A DNA stretch of 64,000 bases from DASWUZ01 sp036401375 (lineage in GTDB: Bacteria; Acidobacteriota; Terriglobia; Terriglobales; Acidobacteriaceae): assembly GCA_036401375.1 (NCBI GenBank), contig DASWVB010000002.1, positions 372,001 through 436,000 of the forward strand. The letters are read 5' to 3'. A program made the position numbers and the translations under genes. Below, piece by piece: positions 43,762 through 50,618 of this stretch (positions within the stretch are counted from its first letter, which is position 1; each line of letters opens with the position of its first letter). A model generated the notes under the pieces. That model saw only the letters and a list, made by a program, of their open reading frames with translations, did no database searches and was not told the DNA's origin.

Positions 43762-44070
43762 TTACTTGCCAGGCTTGGCCGGGGCACCTGAGGTAGTCCT
43801 GGTCCCCTCAAGGACCGAGTGATGGCCGCTGTGCCGCGCCATCAGGACAAACAAACCAAGACAGGTCACCATGAAGCAGACTGCCGACCAGGTGGTCAGC
43901 TTGGTCAGCAGATTGGCGGCGCCGCGCGGCCCAAAGGCGGTCTGCGAGCCCTGTCCGCCGAAGGCTCCGGCGAGGTCGGCACTCTTGCCCTGCTGCAGCA
44001 GGATCACTCCGATGAGGAACAGGCAGACGATGATGTGCAGCACGATGAGGAAGTAATAGAGAAAGGTCAT
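43762..44070 (-). CDS. secG: Protein translocase subunit SecG
   Basis: Small inner-membrane subunit of the SecYEG channel that stimulates SecA-driven export. The 102-residue protein has two hydrophobic helices (about residues 3-23 and 55-77) flanking the conserved cytoplasmic loop VILLQQGKSADLAGAFGG followed by SQTAFGPRGAANLLTK, which is diagnostic. The C-terminal 25 residues are a proline/threonine-rich tail. AGGA lies about 10 nt upstream of the ATG. A tRNA-Leu(GAG) gene lies 83 bp upstream on the same strand. It converges with the UDP-sugar dehydrogenase. Confidence 0.95.
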   Translation of the reverse strand: MTFLYYFLIVLHIIVCLFLIGVILLQQGKSADLAGAFGGQGSQTAFGPRGAANLLTKLTTWSAVCFMVTCLGLFVLMARHSGHHSVLEGTRTTSGAPAKPGK

Positions 44071-44152
44071 TGCGAGCAGTTCCTTCAGATTGGGTCGGTT
44101 CGAGAGCCCGGAGGTTTGTTTGTGGATTGACTTCAGTAAGGCTCCAAAAGCT

Positions 44153-44236
44153 TGGTGCGGAAGAGGGGACTTGAACCCCTATGCCTTTCGGCGCCACCCC
44201 CTCAAGATGGTGTGTCTGCCATTTCACCACTTCCGC
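44153..44236 (-). tRNA. tRNA-Leu (anticodon GAG), CCA encoded
   Basis: Read on the minus strand, GCGGAAG at the 5' end pairs with CTTCCGC at the 3' end, followed by A and an encoded CCA. The anticodon stem CCATC/GGTGG encloses the loop TTGAGGG, giving anticodon GAG (codons CUC/CUU). A class II variable arm (GCGCCGAAAGGCAT region) and the T-loop GGTTCAAGTCC are present. 84 nt including CCA. Confidence 0.95.
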
Positions 44237-44373
44237 AGCTGCGACTCGACCGGAGGCAGAGCCCGGGTCTAACGCACAACACATCGATGGTATCGCGTCT
44301 GACCCGGGCGGGCAACACACGCAGGTTCCGAAGGGACGCGGGCGCGCCGGAGGAACGCACTTCCGCGGTATTC

Positions 44374-44679
44374 TCAGCCCTCGAGGTAAGGGCGAAGTTC
44401 TGCCCAAAGGGCATATTGCGAGCCGAAGCCTTCCGCCGGCCTGTGCTCTTCAGAGCACAGCCAGAGCTCCGCAGCGGCGCGCATACTGATCCCGCGAAAG
44501 AACCTCTCAAAACCTTCCGCGGGCAGGTCCAGAGACTCCACGAAGCCCACCCATACATCACCGGCCTGGAGAAGGATGTCTTTGCCGGCGAGGCTCTCCG
44601 CAGCGCGAAGGAAGGCGGCCAGCTCACGCTCTGCCGCGACAACCATGTTCCTGGACTCAGTGACCTGGATGCTTGACAT
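44374..44679 (-). CDS. Hypothetical protein (101 aa)
   Basis: I do not recognise this family. The protein begins MSSIQVTESRNMVVAAEREL, then has AAFLRAAESLAGKDI, and is mildly acidic and helical, with conserved-looking tryptophans in DVWVGFVESLDLP and YALWAELRPYLEG. No signal peptide or membrane segment. Start 44679 is preferred over the longer frame because GGGGAG lies 5 nt upstream. It stands alone between tRNA-Leu and the DoxX gene on the same strand. The 224-bp gap to DoxX holds nothing I can support. Confidence 0.6.
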   Translation of the reverse strand: MSSIQVTESRNMVVAAERELAAFLRAAESLAGKDILLQAGDVWVGFVESLDLPAEGFERFFRGISMRAAAELWLCSEEHRPAEGFGSQYALWAELRPYLEG

Positions 44680-44903
44680 GTCTGCTCCCCTGCGGATGCC
44701 ATCTGGCGACCCGGCCGCAGCGCCTGCTGCTGCAATACACACTATGAACGGGAGTGTGTCCCGATGCACCCCACAAAAGGATGGAATAAATGCCCCCACC
44801 TTGAAACAGCTTGACTGCCGTGAGCCTGTGGAAAAGTACGCTTACGTTGCATCAGCGGCCCCGAGCGGTATCGATCTCGTTCCGGAGACCGTCGAGCAGC
44901 GTT

Positions 44904-45347
44904 CTAGTCTCTCGGCGCCTGCGAGGCCTCGGGGATGAGGATCTCCCGGCGTCCGAAGAGGAAAGCGTCGAGGGAGTAGGCCCCGGGCCCCAGAGCTACG
45001 AGCGCAAAGGACATGACAGCGAGGTCGATTGCGGTGACGGTCCTGGGCTGCACGTCGAAGTTCGGAGCAAAGAAGGAAGGGACGATCGCGGCCACGCTGG
45101 CCAGGGCTGCGGCCAATCCGGCAAGCGGGGTGAGCAGGCCGAAGAGAAGGGCAGCGCCGAGTGCAATCTCCAGGGGGCCGGTGATCAGCGGGCTGAACTC
45201 CCCGGCTCGCGGCGCGGTAAGGTTTTCAAGACCCTGGACGGTAGCAGTGATCGCGACGGCCAGGCGCATGAGTAAAAGTCCGAAGCCCGGCCACCCGCCA
45301 GGGAAGGTGGAGAATAACTTCTGCAGCCGGCGCCTCCTCGGGTACAA
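44904..45347 (-). CDS. DoxX-family membrane protein
   Basis: A small polytopic membrane protein (about 140 residues) of the DoxX/DoxD superfamily. Four hydrophobic helices are seen: GFGLLLMRLAVAITATVQG, GPLEIALGAALLFGLLTPLAG, then LAAALASVAAIVP, and AIDLAVMSFALVALGPGAYS followed by LDAFLFGRREI, the typical ending. Function in this family is poorly defined; some members take part in thiosulfate or redox handling. Start is uncertain: the given TTG has no Shine-Dalgarno, whereas an AGGAGG within the frame precedes a CTG at 45326 that would give the family-like beginning LQKLFSTFPGGWPG. It lies about 80 bp upstream of no partner; the regulator gene ends on its other side. Confidence 0.78.
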   Translation of the reverse strand: MYPRRRRLQKLFSTFPGGWPGFGLLLMRLAVAITATVQGLENLTAPRAGEFSPLITGPLEIALGAALLFGLLTPLAGLAAALASVAAIVPSFFAPNFDVQPRTVTAIDLAVMSFALVALGPGAYSLDAFLFGRREILIPEASQAPRD

Positions 45348-45429
45348 GGAACGTACCAGCGATGAGATTAGCCTCCCTCAGCCGCAGAAAGACCCCTAGA
45401 AAGTATGTTTTTGTGGAGCCCGGCGCTGC

Positions 45430-46074
45430 TCAGAGCTGGATGATCCCCCTGCGTATTCCAATCGCCACTGCCTCGGTACGGTCGCCGGCCCCAAGCTTCT
45501 CCATGATGTGCTTGATGTGCCCCTTCACCGTCTCCTCCGAGATGAAGAGCAGTGCGGCGATGTCCTGATTGCGATTGCCTCCAGCCACTCTCTGCAAGAC
45601 CTCGACCTCGCGCTTGCTCAGGGAGTCATCTCCCAGGTGCTCGGCCAATTGCGCTGCAATCTCGGGGGGGATGCGCTTCTTGCCCGCATGCACCTTGCGT
45701 ATCATCTCCAGCAGCTCCTTGCGGGGCATGCTCTTCAGCATGTAACCCATGGCTCCTGCCTGCAGCGCACGCTGTATCTCCACATCGCCTTCAAAGGTAG
45801 TCAGCATGATCATGCGGGCATGCGGGAACTCGGTGCGTATCGCGATCATGGCGTCGATGCCGTTGATGTCCGGCAGCCTCAAATCCATCAGCGTAACGTC
45901 TGGCCTGTGCTCGCGAAAGCCCTGGATCGCGCCCTGCCCGTTCGACGCCTCCGCCACGAGCAGCATGTCCGGCTCGTTCCGGATGATCGCTGCTATGCCC
46001 TCCCGCATCAGCGGATGATCGTCCACACTGAAGACGCGGATCTTGCCTGGTTCGCCTGTGCTGAAGTCTGTCAT
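45430..46074 (-). CDS. NarL/LuxR-family response regulator
   Basis: A 214-residue DNA-binding response regulator. The receiver domain (residues about 11-130) has the acidic pair in VFSVDDHPLMREGI, the phosphorylatable aspartate in TLMDLRLPD (Asp64), the threonine in MIMLTTFEG and the lysine in GYMLKSM. The C-terminal LuxR-type helix-turn-helix (about 150-212) has LSKREVEVLQRVAGG and SEETVKGHIKHIMEKL. Its ATG overlaps the sensor kinase stop by 4 nt (ATGA), so the pair is translationally coupled and almost certainly a cognate system. Targets are unknown; the GH16-like gene at the head of the operon is a candidate. Confidence 0.94.
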   Translation of the reverse strand: MTDFSTGEPGKIRVFSVDDHPLMREGIAAIIRNEPDMLLVAEASNGQGAIQGFREHRPDVTLMDLRLPDINGIDAMIAIRTEFPHARMIMLTTFEGDVEIQRALQAGAMGYMLKSMPRKELLEMIRKVHAGKKRIPPEIAAQLAEHLGDDSLSKREVEVLQRVAGGNRNQDIAALLFISEETVKGHIKHIMEKLGAGDRTEAVAIGIRRGIIQL

Positions 46075-49000
46075 TTGATCGCTCCCCTCGATTCACCCTC
46101 ATCTGCTTCGCCTATCACTTTCACGGCACTGTGCCGGGCGTCCTCCGATTTCATGGCGCCGGTTCCTCCCTCGAACCTCTCCCTGCTGAGCCAGGGAAGC
46201 CAGTGAGAGAGCGAGCGAGCGCTGTGCCCCTCGAATGCGATCGCCGCCGGTACGGTGAGTTCCACCTCTGTGCCTGCGCCCATGCGGCTGCGCAGCCTGA
46301 GACTGCCACCGATGCACTGCGAGCGTTCGCGCATGCCGGGCAGGCCCCAGTGACCTTCCCGGCCTGAATAGAGCACCTGCGGATCGATTCCACAGCCGTC
46401 GTCGCGAACCAGGACCCGCAGGTAGGTACTGGCATACTTTACTTCGACCTCTACGGTGCTCGCACGGGCGTGCAGGAAAGCATTCACCAGCGCCTCGCGT
46501 CCAATGCGGTAGACCTCGTCGCGGATGGCAGGGTGCAGCCGACGCGTCTCAGTATCGGCCATCACGCGGTAGGCGATGCGGCTGTCAGTGGCAAGCTCGT
46601 GGCGGATGCGGGAGAAGGCAACCTCGAGGTCGTGATTGTCCGTCTCCGCGTTTCGTAAACCCCGCAGGGCGTTCCTGCCCTCCTCGATCACCTGCCCCAT
46701 CAACCGCAGCACGTGTCGCAGCGCCGGACGAGAGGGCGAGTCGGCAGGCAGCTGGTCTTCCGCGACATCCAGCTGCATCGAGGCACTTAGGAATCCCTGC
46801 AGCAGAGTATCGTGCAGATCCTGTGCGATGCGGGTACGTTCGTCCAGACGCGCCTGGAACTGCGCGTTCAACTGCTGCTTTAGCTGGTATATGCGCAGGC
46901 GCACGAGGGCGAGTATGAGTATCCCCCCGGCCAGCAGGCAGATGCTGCGAAACCACCACGTCTCCCAGGGTGCCCGCTCGATGCGGAAGGGAACTACCGT
47001 CTCAGCGCCGTTCCACAGCCCCTCGCTGTCTGAGGCGATGACCCGAAAGCGGTAGTCCCCGGGGCCAAGGTTTGTGTAGTTCGCCTGGCGGGTCGCGACG
47101 GTGGCGCTCCAGCCGCGATCGAAGCCGTCCAGCTTGTAACGGAACCTGACCCTGCCCGGATCCGAAAGGTTGCTGCCTGCGAAGTTGAAGGTTATCCTCT
47201 GCGGCCTGGCCCCGATCTTGAGCTCGCCCTGGATAGTGACGGACCCCTGGTCGGTTGACATGGATTCCATCCGGACGCGCGCCGGGACCGCGCTGTAGAA
47301 ATCGATCTTCTTGTCCGCGACTGCCACCCCGTGATTAAGAGACACCCAGACCCGGCCCATGCTGTCCGCCACTACAGACCGGTCGCGCCGCACGCCCTCC
47401 ACACCGGAGAGCCCGTCGTCGATGCCGTAGACGCGGACATCGGTATCCTGCAGATTTCCGGATAGTATGCCGTCCCGGTTCACCTGCAGAACGTGATCGG
47501 GAGTGGTGATCCACAAGGTTCCGCGCCTGTCTTCAGCGATGCCGAAGACCTGTTCGCGCAGGGAATCAGGCAGGTTCCGCGGTACCTGCACTCGGCCGTT
47601 CGACAGATAGGCGAGGCCCGCCGACGTAGCGATCCACAGGACGTGCCTTGAGTCTTCGTAGATCGTGCCGACGTTGGAGGATGGGAGGCCGTCGGCAGAG
47701 GTGAGATTACGCCAATGTTCCTGGTCGAACGAGGCCACGCCCGAGGGCGTCGCGAACCACATCGTGCCGTCGTAGCCCTCAACGATCGAGTTGACGGCGT
47801 TCGAAGCGAGCCCGTTGGCGGTCGAGTAGGTGGTGAAGACACCATCCCTCAGCCTGCTGACGCCGCCGCTGACCGTGCCTGCCCATACCGTGCCGTCTCG
47901 ATTCTCGTGGACGGAGTAGACGCGGTTCTGGGCCAATCCGTGCGCCTCCGTATAGGTGCGCGCTACGAACCTGTTACCGCTGCTCCTGAGCTGGGTGAGT
48001 CCGCCGCTCTGCCTGCCGACCCAGACCTCGTCTTCTCCGCCGCTGATCGAGTAAACGACGTCGCGACCGAGGCCTGCGACGGTGACCGGCACGACCTGCC
48101 CCTCTCTCAGCCAGTAGAGGCCTCCGCGGAGTGGAGCGAACCAAGTCCTGCCGTCAGAGTCGACATATACTGCGCCGTTGCTGCCCGGAGGCAGGCCCTG
48201 GCCGGTAGAGTAGGTTGTGAACGCGCCGTCCCGCATCCTCTCCAGCCCTCGCGAGCCTCCGAACCATAGATCACCATCGCGATCCTGGAAGATTGCCGTC
48301 ACGGAGCTGCCCGGGTCGCGCTCCAGTCGTTCCTGGGAGACGAGTCCGCCGGCAGTGATTCGGACCAGGCCGCGGTCCGTTCCTACCCAGATATTCGAGG
48401 CTGTGTCCTTGTAGATGGCGAATATCTGCCGGCCGGGCAGCCATTTGGCTGGCGGGTCCTTGGGTCCGCCGGAGGTGTCCCAGAGGTAGAGTCCCTGGTT
48501 GGTCCCGATCCAGAGTCCACCATTCACAGCCGGGAGCAGGGCGTTGACCGTTGTCCCTGGCAGTACCGAAGCCCCCTGGTCGCGTCTGCTGTGCAGACCA
48601 AAGACGCCGTCGTCCTGGGTCCCCACCCAGATCCTGCCGTCTCTTGTCTCGGCCATGGAGATGGCTGTACTGGGGGGATCCTCATCGCTTGGAATGGGGT
48701 GGAAGTTGCCGTCATAGAATCGAAGCGCATTCGCCCCAAGGCCGCTCAGCAGCAGATGCCCCAGGTTGCCGAGGGCCATGGCAGTTAAGGTGAGGCCCTG
48801 CAGGTCGTGGCTGGCGAAGACGTCCTCGAACCTTCCATCGCGGTATCGCAGCAGCCGCGGACCCTCCAGCCGGACCCAGAGATTTCCGTCATGGTCGGTG
48901 GCGAGGCTGCGAACAGGGCCGAGCGCCGGTTCGTCTGGAAGGGGGCGCTGCATCAGCGTAAAGGTGAATCCGTCGAAGCGAAGCAGCCCCCGCTCCGTCC

Positions 49001-49238
49001 CAATCCAGAGATAGCCGTCGGGAGACTGGCTGATGGAATAGATCGCCCCACCGACAAAGCCGCGGTCTGCGCCCCAGCGGTCATGGGTGTACTGGGAGAG
49101 CGAGCGGGCAGGATCGAGCGCACGCGCGGAGTTGACAAGGGAGAGGGCGCCGAGAGCAGCCAGCATCCAGCGGCTCAGCCACTTGCGCTGCCCGCGTCGA
49201 GCCGCATCGCCTTCAGGGTAGATATTCGAACTTCTCAA
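46071..49238 (-). CDS. Propeller-type hybrid sensor histidine kinase (Reg_prop, Y_Y_Y, HisKA_3)
   Basis: A 1055-residue membrane sensor. After a signal peptide/anchor (about residues 20-42) come many two-component regulator propeller repeats (about 50-650), each with a YLWIGTERGLLRFDG-like core and forming a predicted pair of seven-bladed propellers facing the periplasm. A Y_Y_Y immunoglobulin-like domain (about 690-760) precedes a single membrane helix (SICLLAGGILILALVRLRIY, about 770-790). The cytoplasmic part has a HisKA_3 phosphoacceptor box, RIAQDLHDTLLQGFL (His809), and an HATPase with DDGCGIDPQV and GHWGLPGMRERS. The start is TTG at 49238 with GAGGT 5 nt upstream, inside the 3' end of the upstream gene. 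This layout resembles Bacteroidota polysaccharide sensors, but with a separate NarL regulator. Confidence 0.92.
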   Translation of the reverse strand: MRSSNIYPEGDAARRGQRKWLSRWMLAALGALSLVNSARALDPARSLSQYTHDRWGADRGFVGGAIYSISQSPDGYLWIGTERGLLRFDGFTFTLMQRPLPDEPALGPVRSLATDHDGNLWVRLEGPRLLRYRDGRFEDVFASHDLQGLTLTAMALGNLGHLLLSGLGANALRFYDGNFHPIPSDEDPPSTAISMAETRDGRIWVGTQDDGVFGLHSRRDQGASVLPGTTVNALLPAVNGGLWIGTNQGLYLWDTSGGPKDPPAKWLPGRQIFAIYKDTASNIWVGTDRGLVRITAGGLVSQERLERDPGSSVTAIFQDRDGDLWFGGSRGLERMRDGAFTTYSTGQGLPPGSNGAVYVDSDGRTWFAPLRGGLYWLREGQVVPVTVAGLGRDVVYSISGGEDEVWVGRQSGGLTQLRSSGNRFVARTYTEAHGLAQNRVYSVHENRDGTVWAGTVSGGVSRLRDGVFTTYSTANGLASNAVNSIVEGYDGTMWFATPSGVASFDQEHWRNLTSADGLPSSNVGTIYEDSRHVLWIATSAGLAYLSNGRVQVPRNLPDSLREQVFGIAEDRRGTLWITTPDHVLQVNRDGILSGNLQDTDVRVYGIDDGLSGVEGVRRDRSVVADSMGRVWVSLNHGVAVADKKIDFYSAVPARVRMESMSTDQGSVTIQGELKIGARPQRITFNFAGSNLSDPGRVRFRYKLDGFDRGWSATVATRQANYTNLGPGDYRFRVIASDSEGLWNGAETVVPFRIERAPWETWWFRSICLLAGGILILALVRLRIYQLKQQLNAQFQARLDERTRIAQDLHDTLLQGFLSASMQLDVAEDQLPADSPSRPALRHVLRLMGQVIEEGRNALRGLRNAETDNHDLEVAFSRIRHELATDSRIAYRVMADTETRRLHPAIRDEVYRIGREALVNAFLHARASTVEVEVKYASTYLRVLVRDDGCGIDPQVLYSGREGHWGLPGMRERSQCIGGSLRLRSRMGAGTEVELTVPAAIAFEGHSARSLSHWLPWLSRERFEGGTGAMKSEDARHSAVKVIGEADEGESRGAIK

Positions 49239-50292
49239 TCACGACCTCGGCTGGACGCTCCCCCGTGTTCCTGGAGTGATGGTAGTCACACAGGTTCATG
49301 TGCACAGTCTCGCCGGCGGGGGTTGGGATGCTCGAAGTAAACACGTGTTCGTTCACCATCGGTCCGGTTCCACCTCCGCGCACAGTTTTGAAGGCCGCCA
49401 CCCCGGGGGACCAGTGAAGAAGATGTGTCAGCTCGCCCGCCGGAACGTTGAATCGGGTTATATTCTCGGGAACATAGAAGGGCTGAACGACATATTGTGC
49501 GTTCTTGCTCTCCGGCTTGCCCCACCGGCTTAATTCAATGTCCAGCTCGTTGCGGATGTCGTCTACACGGCCTTCATCCCAGGTGTAGAGACCGAGGGTG
49601 TCGTTGGGCGCGAGATGGCCGGTGTCTTCGATGACAAATTTGTAGGAGCCATAGCCGAGACTGCGGGTAAGGCTGACCTCCGCGCAGGTCCAGCGGTGAC
49701 TTCGCTCTGACGTACGCAGGTGGAGGCGGCCGCCGGCATCAGTCCAGGCGTTCGAGGTGTCATAGAAGTTCGGTTCGCCGCCCCGGTCGCTGCCCGCCGC
49801 ACGCACCATCCAGTCGTAACCGCTGAAGTGAACCACCTTGGGGGTGATGGGTGCTGTCGCCTGCCCCTTGGCGGTCGCTATCGCCAGCACGCCGTTGCCG
49901 ACCGGCGGCAGGGCGGCCAGCTTTGCGAGAGGGCGGTAACGCGCTTCGACGAGCAGCGCAGCGTACTCGGTTCCGAGGTGGGTCGAGTTCTTCCATGTGA
50001 GGTCCGGCTGCAGCCTGGTGAACTGCTGGTTGGCAAACGGCTGAATCCACCAGACGCCGCTGTGGGCATAGAGGACCACCTGTTCCTCGCCGGTCACGCC
50101 TGCTACTCGGCCGGCGATGTAATCCAGCTCGCCTGGGCCCCCCGGGTCGGCGGGCGGCACCTGGGTCAACTCGATGGAGGGAAGCTGCGCGCCGGGGTGC
50201 GTCTTACAGCTCGAAAGCAGGAAAAGAAGAGTCATCGCCAGAATGCCTGGTCGTCTTCGCCTGGGGGAGAGAGTACCAGTGAGCAGACTCAT
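49213..50292 (-). CDS. GH16-like (concanavalin A-type) lipoprotein
   Basis: A 359-residue lipoprotein: signal peptide with lipobox LLSSC (residues about 27-31), then about 150 residues of unassigned sequence and a beta-jelly-roll. The motif NELDIELSRWG puts Glu249, Asp251 and Glu253 in the GH16 E-x-D-x-E arrangement of endo-beta-glucanases and related enzymes. The flanking FVIEDTGHLAPNDTLGLYTW and LLHWSPGVAAFKTVRGG resemble GH16-fold sheets. It could be a glucan hydrolase or a non-catalytic carbohydrate-binding protein. ATG 50292 has AGAGG at 4 nt. Its 3' end overlaps the sensor kinase by 26 nt, forming one operon with the sensor and regulator; this suggests a glycan as the signal. Confidence 0.75.
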   Translation of the reverse strand: MSLLTGTLSPRRRRPGILAMTLLFLLSSCKTHPGAQLPSIELTQVPPADPGGPGELDYIAGRVAGVTGEEQVVLYAHSGVWWIQPFANQQFTRLQPDLTWKNSTHLGTEYAALLVEARYRPLAKLAALPPVGNGVLAIATAKGQATAPITPKVVHFSGYDWMVRAAGSDRGGEPNFYDTSNAWTDAGGRLHLRTSERSHRWTCAEVSLTRSLGYGSYKFVIEDTGHLAPNDTLGLYTWDEGRVDDIRNELDIELSRWGKPESKNAQYVVQPFYVPENITRFNVPAGELTHLLHWSPGVAAFKTVRGGGTGPMVNEHVFTSSIPTPAGETVHMNLCDYHHSRNTGERPAEVVIEKFEYLP

Positions 50293-50618
50293 ATGCCTCT
50301 TCTGACGCGTGCGTCGAAGGCTTGGTAGAAAAGCGGGCTTAGCCGTCGAACCTGCCGTCACCCGTATCCGAAAAGGATACAACCTCGATCCGCGAAAAAG
50401 CACTTTAGACCGTGCCCCTTTGGGGGCGCTCTTAAGATGAACCCAGACGCGGCGCAGGCTCAGAGTTCCATCGCTGGCTGAACGGGAGAAGAACATCGGG
50501 CCCTGGATCGGGTGAAGCGTAGCAAGATGGGCGGACTTGCAATACACTTAGTCCCTTGCAGAACAGACGACGAATCAGGATCGTCTGCAACGCCTTTCCA
50601 TTCGAGGAGCACGAACGC
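50293..50618. other. Divergent intergenic region with a small inverted repeat
   Basis: 326 bp between the divergent GH16-like and sedolisin starts, expected to hold promoters for both. A hairpin-forming inverted repeat, GTATCC-GAAAA-GGATAC, lies at 50364-50380, and GCCCC/GGGGC around 50411-50424. I see no confident -35/-10 pair and no gene. The repeat could be an operator or an RNA hairpin in the GH16 leader. Confidence 0.45.

Noticed and set aside
49330..49350. AACACGTGTT as a second parS
   Set aside because: The flanks of the CACGTG core do not match (AA/TT in place of TT/AA), and the site lies inside the GH16-like gene.
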